The notes under the pieces were generated by a model. It was not told the origin of the DNA. It ran no database searches and worked only from the letters and a program-made list of their open reading frames with translations. A stretch of 64,000 bases of DNA from Misgurnus anguillicaudatus (Eukaryota; Chordata; Actinopteri; Cypriniformes; Cobitidae): assembly GCF_027580225.2 (NCBI RefSeq), contig NC_073352.2:932501-996500 (forward strand), given 5' to 3'. The translations under genes were made by a program, and so were the position numbers. Positions 50,334 to 63,396 of the stretch are shown here, one piece after another; position 1 is the first letter of the stretch, and each line of letters starts with the position of its first letter.

Positions 50334-52736
50334 TTTATTATTATTCTTATATCTGGACAAAATTTCGGCGCGTAACTCGTCCCGCACGGTTTGTCATAGT
50401 CCCATGAATGAGGGCTCAAATCGACCGGTTTATTGAGGAATAGTGTGCTATATCTTTTTTAAGCGATCGAGTGCAGGATTTCCGAAAGGGGGGCAAAAAA
50501 CCACCCGAAAAATCCCATTGACTTAACATTGCGCCGATCTTTGACGGGTCATAGCTCCGCTTGAGGGTTTTGTACAAACATGTGGGTTACATTATTTGAA
50601 GAGGGTGGTAGGCTCTGTAAGAACATACATCACAATGGGGTGTAAGCTGTACCCCTGGGGTATAAGAGGCACCCGAAAATTCCCATTGACTTATAATGGG
50701 GCAGGAAACATGCCCATATAAGGGAATAAAAAAGTTCCAGATGGGATATCTTTGCTTTACAGTGTCGTAGAGATAAGTGGGTGGGCTCATTTTTCTCGGG
50801 CATCCAATCAGTCTCTTAGGATCATCCCAGAGCTATTAAGCCACGCCCCTAGCAACAATTTTGGGCACCCTAGCAACATCTCCCATAGACTGCCATTATA
50901 AAATGCCCAGATGGATATCTTTGCACCACAGTGTCATAGAGACATGGGGGTGGGCTCATTTTACTCAGGCATCCAATCAGTCTCTCAGGATTCTTACATA
51001 GGTATTAAGCCACGCCCCTAGCAACCACTTTTGAGCACCCTAGCAACTTAAATTTCAAACAGTTATATCTCGGCATCAGAACATCGTAGAGACACGGGGG
51101 TTGGACCGTTTGACTCGTGACTCAGAGTGTAATCACTATGGGATGCCAATTTTTTCCCTAGCAACCAAATACAGTACCCTAGCAACAGAGTAAACAAAGC
51201 CTTATATCTCCGCATCAAAACATCGTAGAGACACGGGGGTTGGACCGTTTGACTCGTGACTCAGTGTGTAATCACTATGGGATGGTAATTTTTTCCCTAG
51301 CAACCAAATACAGTACCCTAGCAACAGAGTAAACAAAGCCTTATATCTCCGCATCAGAACATCGTAGAGACACAGGGGTTGGACCGTTTGACTCGTGACT
51401 CAGAGTGTAATCACTATGGGATGCCAATTTTTTCCCTAGCAACCAAATATATTACCCTAGCAACAGAGTAAACAAAGCCTTATATCTCCGCATCAAAACA
51501 TCGTAGAGACAAGGGGGTTGGACCGTTTGACTCGTGACTCAGTGTGTAATCACTATGGGATGGCAATTTTTTCCCTAGCAACCAAATACAGTACCCTAGC
51601 AACAGAGTAAACAAAGCCTTATATCTCCGCATCAGAACATCGTAGAGACACGGGGGTTGGACCGTTTGACTCGTGACTCAGAGTGTAATCACTATGGGAT
51701 GCCAATTTTTCCCTAGCAACCAAATACAGTACCCTAGCAACAGAGTAAACAAAGCCTTATATCTCAGCATCAGAACATCGTAGAGACACGGGGGTTGGAC
51801 CGTTTGACTCGTGACTCAGTGTGTAATCACTATGGGATGCCAATTTTTTCCCTAGCAACCAAATACAGTACCCTAGCAACAGAGTAAACAAAGCCTTATA
51901 TCTCCGCATCAAAACATCGTAGAGACACGGGGGTTGGACCGTTTGACTCGTGACTCAGTTTGTAATCACTATGGGATGCCAATTTTTTCCCTAGCAACCA
52001 AATACAGTACCCTAGCAACAGAGTAAACAAAGCCTTATATCTCCGCATCAGAACATTGTAGAGACACGGGGGTTGGACCGTTTGACTCGTGACTCGTAGG
52101 GTAATCACTAGTGGATGCCATTTTTTCCCCTAGCAACCAAATACAGTACCCTAGCAACAGAGTAAACAAAGCCTTATATCTCCGCATCAGAACATCGTAG
52201 AGACACGGGGGTTGGACCGTTTGACTCCTCACCCGGAGTGTAATCATTATAGGATGCCAATTTTTTCCCTAGCAACCAAATACAGTACCCTAGCAACAGA
52301 GTAAACAAAGCCTTATATCTCCGCATTAGAACATCGTAGAGACACGGGGGTTGGACCGTTTGACTCGTGAATCAGAGTGTAATCAATATTGGATGTCAAA
52401 TTTTTCCCTAGCAACCAAATACAGTACCCTAGCAACCAAATAAACAAAGCCTTATATCTCCCCATCAGAACATCGTAGAGACATGGGGGTTTGACCATTT
52501 GACTTGTGACTCGAAGTGTAATCACTAGTGGATGGCAATTTTCTCCCTAGCAACCAAATACACTACCCTAGCAACCGAATAAACAAAGCCTTATATCTCA
52601 GCATCAGAACATCGTAGAGACATGGGGGTTGGACCGTTTTACTTGTGGTTCGGAGTATAATCATATACTGTCCCCCGAAATTTGCCACGGCAAGCACCAC
52701 TTCACATTTTCTTCAGGAAATGTACCTATCTAGTTA
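50334..52736 (+). mobile_element. Unit U15: b-type body, unpaired
   Basis: Normal b head and 3' end without a 5' module. Array at about 51,060-52,650. Between 51,180 and 51,990 monomers with GACTCAGTG and GACTCAGAG alternate (dimeric pattern). Confidence 0.6.
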
Positions 52737-52747
52737 TAATTATTATT

Positions 52748-55700
52748 AGTGGTGGTTGCATTTATGCAAGGCATCACTATTATTATTGCTTTCGGTTATT
52801 ATTATTCTTCTTCTTATATCTGGACACTTTTTCGGCACCTAACTCGTCCCGCACGGTTTGCCGTAGTCCCATGAAAGAGGGCTCAAATTGACCGGTTTAT
52901 TGAGGAGAGGTGTGCTATGACTTTTATAAGGGATCGGGTGCAAGATTTTCGAAAGGGGGGCGAAAAACCACCCGAAAAATCCCATTGACTTAACATTGCG
53001 CCCAACTTTGACGGGTCATATCTCCGTTCGAGGATTTTGTAAAAACATGTGGGTTACAACATTTGAAGAGGGTGGTAGACTCTGTAAGAACATACATCAC
53101 ATTGGGGTGTAAGTTGTACCCCTGGGGTGTAAGAGGCACCCGAAAATTCCCATTGACTTATAATGGGGCAGAAAACATGCCCATATAAGGGAATAAAACA
53201 GTTCCAGATGGCATATCTTTGCTTTACAGTGTCCTAGAGATAAGTGGGTGGGCTCATTTTACTCGGGCATCCAATCAGTCTCTCAGGATCATCTCAGAGC
53301 TATTAAGCCACGCCCCTAGCAACCACTTTTGAGCACCCTAGCAACATCTCCCATAGACTGCCATTATAAAATGCCCAGATAGATATCTTTGCACCACAGT
53401 GTCATAGAGACATGGGGGTGGGCTCATTTTACTCAGGCATCCAATCAGTCTCTCAGGATCCTTACATAGGTATTAAGCCACGCCCCTAGCAACCACTTTT
53501 GAGCACCTTAGCAACATAAAATTCAAACAGTTATATCTCGGCATCCGAACATCGTAGAGACACGGGGGTTGGACCGTTTGACTCGTGACTCAGAGTGTAA
53601 TCACTATGGGATGCCAATTTTTTCCCTAGCAACCAAATACAGTACCCTAGCAACAGAGTAAACAAAGCCTTATATCTCCGCATCAGAACATCGTAGAGAC
53701 ATGGGGGTTGGACCATTTGACTCGTGACTCGGCGGGTAATCACTATGGGATGTCAAAATTTTCCCTAGCAACCAAATACAGTACCCTAGCAACAGAGTAA
53801 ACAAAGCCTTATATCTCCGCATCAGAACATCATAGAGACACGGGGGTTGGACCGTTTGACTCGTGACTCGGAGGGTAATCACTATGGGATGTCAAATTTT
53901 CCCCTAGCAACCAAATACAGTACCCTAGCAACAGAGTAAACAAAGCCTTATATCTCCGCATCAGAACATCGTAGAGACACGGGGGTTGGACGGTTTGACT
54001 CGTGACTCGGCGGGTAATCACTATGGGATGTCAAAATTTTCCCTAGCAACCAAATACAGTACCCTAGCAACAGAGTAAACAAAGCCTTATATCTCCGCAT
54101 CAGAACATCGTAGAGACATGGGGGTTGGACCATTTGACTCGTGACTCGGCGGGTAATCACTATGGGATGTCAAAATTTTCCCTAGCAACCAAATACAGTA
54201 CCCTAGCAACAGAGTAAACAAAGCCTTATATCTCCACATCAGAACATCATAGAGACACGGGGGTTGGACCGTTTGACTCGTGACTCGGAGGGTAATCACT
54301 ATGGGATGTCAAATTTTCCCCTAGCAACCAAATACAGTACCCTAGCAACAGAGTAAACAAAGCCTTATATCTCCGCATCAGAACATCGTAGAGACCCGGG
54401 GGTTGGACCGTTTGACTCGTGACTCGGCGGGTAATCACTATGGGATGTCAAATTTTTCCCTAGCAACCAAATACAGTACCCTAGCAACAGAGTAAACAAA
54501 GCCTTATATCTCCGCATCAGAACATCGTAGAGACACGGGGGTTGGACTGTTTGACTCGTGACTCAGAGTTTAATCACTATGGGATGTCAAATTTTCCCCT
54601 AGCAACCAAATACAGTACCCTAGCAACAGAGTAAACAAAGCCTTATATCTCCGCATCAGAACATCGTAGAGACACGGGGGTTGGACCGTTTGACTCGTGA
54701 CTCGGAGTGTAATCATTATGGGATGCCAATTTTTTCCCAAGCAACCAAATACAGTACCCTAGCAACAGAGTAAACAAAGCCTTATATCTCCGCATCAGAA
54801 CATCGTAGAGGCACGGGGGTTGGACTGTTTGACTCGTGACTCAGAGTGTAATCACTATGGGATGTCAAATTTTTCCCTAGCAACCAAATACAGTACCCTA
54901 GCAACAGAGTAAACAAAGCCTTATATCTCCGCATCAGAACATTGTAGAGACACGGGGGTTGGACTGTTTGACTCGTGACTCAGAGTGTAATCACTATGAG
55001 ATGTCAAATTTTCCCCTAGCAACCAAATACAGTACCCTAGCAACAGAGTAAACAAAGCCTTATATCTCCGCATCAGAACATCGTAGAGACACGGGGGTTG
55101 GACCGTTTGACTCGTGACTCGGCGGGTAATCACTATGGGATGTCAAATTTTTCCCTAGCAACCAAATACAGTACCCTAGCAACAGAGTAAACAAAGCCTT
55201 ATATCTCCGCATCAGAACATCGTAGAGACACGGGAGTTGGACTGTTTGACTCGTGACTCAGAGTGTAATCACTATGGGATGTCAAATTTTCCCCTAGCAA
55301 CCAAATACAGTACCCTAGCAACAGAGTAAACAAAGCCTTATATCTCCGCATCAGAACATCGTAGAGACACGGGGGTTGGACCGTTTGACTCGTGACTCGG
55401 GGGGTAATCACTATGGGATGTCAAATTTTTCCCTAGCAACCAAATACAGTACCCTAGCAACCGAATAAACAAAGCCTTATATCTCCACATCAGAACATCG
55501 TAGAGACATGGGGGTTGGACTGTTTGACTCGTGACTCAGAGTGTAATCACTATGGGATGTCAAATTTTCTTCCTAGCAACCAAATACACTACCCTAGCAA
55601 CGGAATAAACAAAGCCTTATATCTCCGCATCAGAACATCGTAGAAACATGGGGGTTGGACCGTTTTACTCGTGACTTGAAGTATAATCTATATTGTCCCC

Positions 55701-55761
55701 CGAAATTTGCCACGGCAAGCACCACTTCACATTTTCTTCAGGAAATGTACCTATCTAGTTA
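52748..55761 (+). mobile_element. Unit U16: b-type element, complete, with long array
   Basis: The 5' module has a GTGGTGGTTGC variant, which weakens one stem pair. Array at about 53,525-55,690, about 15 monomers, mostly of a GGGATGTCAAA subtype. Trimeric (417-bp) and dimeric (278-bp) higher-order periods are present. Confidence 0.65.
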
Positions 55762-55769
55762 TAATGATT

Positions 55770-58700
55770 AGTGGTGCTTGCATTTATGCAAGGCATCACT
55801 ATTACTATTGTGCGGGGATATTATTATTATATCTTTATTCTTATGTCTGCACAAAATTTCGGCACATAACTCGTCCCGCACGGTTTGTCGTAGAGCCATA
55901 AAAGAGGGATCAACTTGACCGGATTATTGAGGGGACGCGGGCTATATCTTTTTTAAGCAATCGGGTGCAGGGTTTTCGAAAGGGGGGCGAAAAACCACCC
56001 GAAAAATCCCATTGACTTAACATTGCGCCGAACTTTGAAGGGTCATAGCCCTGCTCGAGGATTTTGTAGGAACATGTGGGTTACAACATTTGAAGAGTGT
56101 GGTAGGCTCTTTAAGAACATACATCACATTGAGGTATACCTTGTACCCCTGGGGTGTAAGAGGCACCCGAAATTTCACATTCAAAGTCAATGGGCGAAAA
56201 TCCCATAGACTTAACATTGGGAAAAACTTTGACGGGTCATAGGTCCGAGCGAGGATTTTGTAGAACCATGTGGGTCACAACATTTGAAAAGGGTGCTAGA
56301 CTCTTTCAGGACGTCCCCCACAATGGGGTGTAAGTTCACCCTAGCAACCATTTTGGGCACCCTAGCAACCTATCCCATAGACTGCCATTATAAAATGCCC
56401 GGATAGATATCTTTGCACCAGAGTGTCATAGAGACATGGGGGTGGGCTCATTTTACTCAGGCATCCATCCAATCAGTATCCTAGGATCCTTAAAGACCTT
56501 CTAAGCCACGCCCCTAGCAACCACTTTTGAACACCCTAGCAACATAAAATTCAAACAGTTATATCTCGGCATCAGAACATGGTAGAGACACGGGGGTTGG
56601 ACCATTTTACTTTTGACTAGGGGTGCAACAATTGGGCACATCATTGGCCACTCCCAAGCCACACCCCTAGCAACCGAATTTGAACAACTTAGCAACCGAA
56701 TAAATAAAGCCTTATATCTCCGCTTGAGAACATCGTAGAGACACGGGGGTTGGACCGTTTGACTCGTGACTCGGAGGGTAATCACTAGTGGATGCCATTT
56801 TTCTCCCTAGCAACCAAATACAGTACCCTAGCAACAGAGTAAACAAAGCCTTATATCTCCGCATCAGAACATCGTAGAGACACGGGGGTTGGACCGTTTG
56901 ACTCGTGACTCGGAGTGTAATCATTATGGGATACCAATTTTTTCCCTAGCAACCAAATACAGTACCCTAGCAACAGAGTAAACAAAGCCTTATATCTCCG
57001 CATCAGAACATCGTAGAGACACAGGGGTTGGACCGTTTGACTCGTGACTCGGCGTGTAATCACTATGGGATGTCAAATTTTTCCCTAGCAACCAAATACA
57101 GTAACCTAGCAACAGAGTAAACAAAGCCTTATATCTCCGCATCAGAACATCGTAGAGACACGGGGGTTGGACCGTTTGACTCGTGACTCGGAGTGTAATC
57201 ATTAGTGGATGCCATTTTTCCCTAGCAACCAAATACAGTACCCTAGCAACAGAGTAAACAAAGCCTTATATCTCCGCATCAGAACATCGTAGAGACACAG
57301 GGGTTGGACCGTTTGACTCGTGACTCGGCGTGTAATCACTATGGGATGCCAATTTTTTCCCTAGCAACCAAATACAGTACCCTAGCAACAGAGTAAACAA
57401 AGCCTTATATCTCCGCATCAGAACATCGTAGAGACACGGGGGTTGAACCGTTTGACTCTTGACTCGGAGTGTAATCATTATGGGATGCCAATTTTTTCCC
57501 TAACAACCAAATACAGTACCCTAGCAACAGAGTAAACAAAGCCTTATATCTCCGCATCAGAACATCGTAGAGACATGGGGGTTGGACCGTTTGACTCGTG
57601 ACTCGGAGTGTAATCATTATGGGATGCCAATTTTTTCCCTAGCAACCAAATACAGTACCCTAGCAACAGAGTAAACAAAGCCTTATATCTCCGAATCGGA
57701 ACATCGTAGAGACACAAGGGTTGGACCGTTTGACTCGTGACTTGGAGTGTAATCATTATGGGATGCCAATTTTTTTCCCTAGCAACCAAATACAGTACCC
57801 TAGCAACAGAGTAAACAAAGCCTTATATCTCCGCATCAGAACATCGTAGAGACACGGGGGTTGGACCGTTTGACTCGTGACTCAGAGTGTAATCATTATG
57901 GGATGCCAATTTTTTCCCTAGCAACCAAATACAGTACCCTAGCAACAGAGTAAACAAAGCCTTATATCTCCGCATCAGAACATCATAGAGACACGGGGGT
58001 TGGACCGTTTGAAACGTGACTCGGTGTGTAATCAGTATGGGATGCAAATTTTTTCCATAGCAACCAAATACAGTACCCTAGCAACAGAGTAAACAAAGCC
58101 TTATATCTCAGCATCAGAACATCGTAGAGACACGGGGGTTGGACCGTTTGACTAGTGACTCGGCGTGTAATCACTATGGGATGTCAAATTTTTCCCTAGC
58201 AACCAAATACAGTACCCTAGCAACAGAGTAAACAAAGCCTTATATCTCCGCATCAGAACATCGTAGAGACACGGGGGTTGGACCATTTGACTCGTGACTC
58301 GGCTTGTAATCACTATGGGATGTCAAATTTTTCCCTAGCAACCAAATACAGTACCCTAGCAACAGAGTAAACAAAGCCTTATATCTCCGCATCAGAACAT
58401 CGTAGAGAGACGGGGGTTGGACCGTTTGACTCGTGACTCGGAGTGTAATCATTAGTGGATGCCATTTTTTCCCCTAGCAACCAAATACAGTACCCTAGCA
58501 ACAGAGTAAACAAAGCCTTATATCTCTGCATCTGAACATTGTAGAGACACGGGGTTGGACCGTTTGACTCGTGACTCGGAGTGTAATCATTAGTGGATGC
58601 CATTTTTTCCCCTAGCAACCAAATACAGTACCCTAGCAACAGAGTAAACAAAGCCTTATATCTCCGTATCAGAACATCGTAGAGACACGGGGGTTGGATT

Positions 58701-58801
58701 GTTTTACTTGTGGTATGGAGTAAAAACATATACTGTCCCCCGAAATTTGCCACGGCAAGCACCACTTCACATTTTCTTCAGGAAATGTACCTATCTAGTT
58801 A
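55770..58801 (+). mobile_element. Unit U17: b-type element, complete, with long array
   Basis: The head is atypical: after the first block it repeats a diverged copy (about 56,180-56,340) as in U13. Array at about 56,560-58,720, about 15 monomers, preceded by a variant monomer with GGCACATCATTGGCC. Confidence 0.65.
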
Positions 58802-58803
58802 TT

Positions 58804-61005
58804 AGTGGTGCTTGCATTTATGCAAGGCATCACTATTACTATTGCTCATACTTATTATTTATATCTTTATTTATTTATTCTTATATCTGGACACTTTTTC
58901 GGCGCGTAACTCGTCCCACACGGTTTGTCGTAGACCAATGAAACAGGGCTCAAAATGACCGGCTTATTGAGGACACGTCTGCTATGACTTTTATAAGGGA
59001 TCGGGTGCAGGATTTCCGAAAGGGGGGCGAAAAACCACCCGAAAAATCCCATTGACTTAACATTGGGCCCAACTTTGACGGGTCATAGCTCCGCTCAAGG
59101 ATTTTGTAGAAACATGTGGGTTATAACATTTGAAGAGGGTGGTAGGCTCTGTAAGAACATACATGACATTGGGGTGTAAGTTGTACCCCTGAGGTGTAAG
59201 AGGCCCCCGAAATTTTCCATTGACTTATAATGGGGCAGGGAACACGCCCATATAAGGGAATAAAACCATTCCAGATGGGATATCTTTGCTTTACAGTGTC
59301 ATAGAGATAAGTGGGTGGGCTCATTTTACTCGGGCATCCAATCAGTCTCTCAGGATTATTTCAGAGCTATTAAGCCACGCCCCTAGCAACCACTTTTGAG
59401 CACCCTAGCAACATCTCCCATAGACTGCCATTATAAAATGCCCAGGCGGGATATCTTCCCTTTACAATGTCATAGAGACATGGGGGTGGGCTCATTTTAC
59501 TCAGACATCCAATCAATTTATCAGGATAGTCCCAGAGCTATTAAGCCACGCCCCTAGCAACCACTTTTAAGCACCCTAGCAACATAAAATTCAAACAGTT
59601 ATACCTCGGCATCAGAACATCGTAGAGACACGGGGGTTGGACCGTTTTACTTGTGACTCGGAGTGTAACAATTGGTCACATCATTGGCCACTCCCAAGCC
59701 CCGCCCCTAGCAACCAAATAGGAGCACCCTAGCAACCGAATAAACAAAGCCTTATATCTCCGCATCAGAACATCGTAGAGACACGGGGGTTGGACCGTTT
59801 GACTCGTGACTCGGAGGGTAATCACTAGTGGATGCCATTTTTTCCCCTAGCAACCAAATACAGTACCCTAGCAACAGAGTAAACAAAGCCTTATATCTCT
59901 GCAGCAGAACATCGTAGAGACACGGGGGTTGGACCGTTTGACTCGTGACTCTGAGGGTAATCACTAGTGGATGCCAATTTTTTCCCTAGCAACCAAATAC
60001 AGTACCCTAGCAACAGAGTAAACAAAGCCTTATATCTCCGCATCAGAACATCGTAGAGACACGGGGGTTGGACCGTTTGACTCATGACTCAGAGTGTAAT
60101 CACTAGTGGATGCCATTTTTTTCCTTAGCAACCAAATACAGTACCCTAGCAACAGAGTAAACAAAGCCTTATATCTCCGCATCAGACCATTGTGCAGACA
60201 CGGGGGTTGGACCGTTTGACTCGTGACTCGGAGGGTAATCACTAGTGGATGGCCATTTTTTCCCTAGCAACCAAATACAGGACCCTAGCAACAGACTAAA
60301 CAAAGCCTTATATCTCCGCATCAGAACATCGTAGAGACACGGGGGTTGGACCGTTTGACTCGTGACTCTGAGGGTAATCACTAGTGGATGCAATTTTTTC
60401 CCCTAGCAACCAAATACAGTACCCTAGCAACAGAGTAAACAAAGCCTTATATCTCCGCATCAGAACATCGTAGAGACACGGGGGTTGGACCGTTTGACTC
60501 GTGACTCAGAGGGTAATCACTAGTGGATGCCATTTTTTTCCCTAGCAACCAAATACAGTACCCTAGCAACAGAGTAAACAAAGCCTTATATCTCCGCATC
60601 AGAACATTGTGCAGACACGGGGGTTGGACCGTTTGACTTGTGACTCGGCGGGTAATCACTAGTGGATGCCAATTTTTCCCTAGCAACCAAATACAGTACC
60701 CTAGCAACAGAGTAAACAAAGCCTTATATCTCCGCATCAGAACACCGTAGAGACACGGGGGTTGGACCGTTTGACTCGTGACTCGGAGGGTAATCACTAG
60801 TGGATGGCCATTTCTTCCCTAGCAACCAAATACAGTACCCTAGCAACCGGATAAACATAGCCTTATATCTCCGCATCAGAACATCGTAGAGACACGGGAG
60901 TTGGATCGTTTTACTTTTGGCTTGGAGTATAATCATATATGTTACCCAGAATTTTGCCACGGCAAGCACCACTCACATTTTCTTCAGGAAATGTACCTAT
61001 CTAGT
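58804..61005 (+). mobile_element. Unit U18: b-type element, complete
   Basis: 5' module, head, then array at about 59,590-60,930. The 3' end stops at TATCTAGTA rather than TATCTAGTTA. Confidence 0.65.
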
Positions 61006-63394
61006 ATCTTATTATTCTTATGTCTGCACACGTTTTCGGCGCGTAACTCGTCCCGCACGGTTTGTCGTAGACACACGAATGGGGGCTCAAATTGACCGGT
61101 TTATTGAGGAGAGGTGTGCTATGACTTTTATAAGGGATCGGGTGCAGGATTTCCGAAAGGGGGGCGAAAAACCACCCGAAAAAATCCCATTGACTTAACA
61201 TTGGGCCGAACTTTTACTGGTCATACCTTCGCTCAAGGATTTTGTAAAAACATGTGGGTTACATTATTTGAAGAGGGTGGTAGGCTCTGTAAGAACATAC
61301 ATCACATTGGGGTATAAGTTGTACCCCTGGGGTGTAAGAGGCACCCGAAATTTCCCATTGACTTATAATGGGGCAGGAAACATGCCCATATAAGGGAATA
61401 AAAAAGTTCCAGATGGGATATCTTTGCTTTACAATGTCGTAGAGACATGGGGGTGGGCTCATTTTACTCAGACATCCAATCAGTCTATCAGTATAGTCCC
61501 AAAGCTATTAAGCCACGCCCCTAGCAACCACTTTTGAGCACCCTAGCAACATAAAATTCAAACAGTTATATCTCTGCATCAGAACATCGTAGAGACACGG
61601 GGGTTGGACCGTTTAACTTGTGACTCGGAGTGTAATCATTATGGGATGCCAACTTTCTCCCTAGCAACCAAACTAAGTACCCTAGCAACCGAATAAACAA
61701 ACCCTTATATCTCCGCATCAGAACATCGTAGAGACACGGGGGTTGGACCGTTTTACTTGTGGCTTGGAGTATGATCATTATGGGATGCCAATTTTCTCCC
61801 TAGCAACCAAACTTAGTACCCTAGCAACGGAATAAACAAAGCCTTATATCTCCGCATCAGAACATCGTAGAGACATGGGGGTTGGACCGTTTTACTTGTG
61901 GCTTGGAGTGTAATCACTATTGGATGCCAATTTTCTCCCTAGCAACCAAATTTAGTACCCTAGCAACAGAGTAAACAAAGCCTTATATCTCCGCATCAGA
62001 ACATCGTAGAAACACGGGGGTTGGACCGTTTTACTCATGACTCGGAGTGTTATCACTAGTGGATGTCAATTTTTTCCCTAGCAACCAAATACAGTACCCT
62101 AGCAACAAAGTAAACAAAGCCTTATATCTCCGCATCAGAACAACGTAGAGACACGGGGGTTGGACCGTTTTACTTGTGGCTTGGAGTATGATCATTATGG
62201 GATGCCAATTTTCTACCTAGCAACCAAAACAGTACCCTAGCAACTGAATAAACAAAGCCTTATATCTCCGCATCAGAACATCGTAGAGACATGGGGGTTG
62301 GACCGTTTTACTTGTGGCTTGGAGTGTAATCACTATGGGATGCCAATTTTCTCCCTAGCAACCAAATTTAGTACCCCAACAACAGAGTAAACAAAGCCTT
62401 ATATCTCCGCATCAGAACATCGTAGAAACACGGGGGTTGGACCGTTTGACTCGTGACTCGGAGTGTTATCACTAGTGGATGTAAATTTTTTCCCTAGGAA
62501 CCAAATACAGTACCCTAGCAACAGAGTAAACAAAGCCTTATATCTCCGCATCAGAACATCGTAGAGACACGGGGGTTGGACCGTTTGACTCGTGACTCAG
62601 AGTGTAATCACTATGGGATGCCATTTTTCCCCTAGCAACCAAATACAGTACCCTAGCAACAGAGTAAACAAAGCCTTATATCTCCGCATCAGAAGATCGT
62701 AGAGACACGGGGGTTGGACCGTTTGACCCGTGACTCGGACCGTTTGACTCGTGACTCAGAGTGTAATCACTATGGGATGCCATTTTTTCCCTAGCAACCA
62801 TATACAGTACCCTAGCAACAGAGTAAACAAAGCCTTATATCTCCGCATCAGAACATCGTAGAGACATGGGGGTTGGACCATTTTACTTGTGAGTCGGAGT
62901 GTAATCACTAGTGGATGCCAATTTTCCCCTAGCAACCAAATCCAGTACCCTAGTAACCAAATAAACAAAGCCTTATATCTCCGCATCAGAAAATCGTAGA
63001 GACATGGGGTTGGACCATTTGACACGTGACTTGGAGTGTAATCACTAGGGGTGCCAAATTTTTCCCTAACAACCAAATCCAGTACCCTAGCAACCGAATA
63101 AACAAAGCCTTATATCTCCGCATCAGAACATCGTAGAGACATGGGGGTTGGACCATTTTACTTGTGAGTCGGAGTGTAATCACTAGTGGATAACAATTTT
63201 CTCCCTAGCAACCAAATACAGTACCCTAGCAACAGAGTAAACAAAACCTTATATCTCCGCATCAGAACATTGTAGAGACACGGGGTTTGGATCGTTTTAC
63301 TCGTGACTGGAAGTATAATCATATACTGTCCCCAGAAATTTGCCATGGCAAGCACCACTTCACATTTTCTTCAGGAAATGTACCTATCTAGTTA
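61006..63394 (+). mobile_element. Unit U19: b-type body, unpaired
   Basis: No 5' module. Array at about 61,560-63,320, with the first monomers of a distinct TTTACTTGTGGCTTGGAG subtype. A local rearrangement at 62,718-62,755 repeats GACCGTTTGAC. Confidence 0.6.
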
Positions 63395-63396
63395 TT

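Larger units (their letters stand above)
21250..63320 (+). repeat. 139-bp satellite family, 17 interspersed arrays
   Basis: The monomer runs from TTATATCTCCGCATCAGAAC through GTAGAGACACGGGGGTTGG and TTGACTCGTGACTC to CCCTAGCAACCAAATACAG and CCCTAGCAACAGAGTAAAC. Array lengths imply roughly 150 monomers in this window. Arrays start after AAATTCAAACAG and stop in nearly the same monomer phase before TTGG-GGAGTATAATCATATA, so copy number changes by whole monomers. Subtypes differ in GACTCAGAG, GACTCGGAG and GATGCCAA, GATGTCAA or GATGCCGT. Reverse-strand frames of 60-70 residues arise in every second monomer; 139 is not a multiple of three, so they are by-products. Confidence 0.9.

Noticed and set aside
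21269..63358. Dozens of reverse-strand frames of 60-174 residues with a repeated hydrophobic phrase (LFTLLLGYCIWLLG)
   Set aside because: They arise from the 139-bp monomer, which is not a multiple of three, so the frame ends every one and a half monomers. Longer ones need a monomer of altered length. Starts and stops follow the repeat phase, with no upstream signals.
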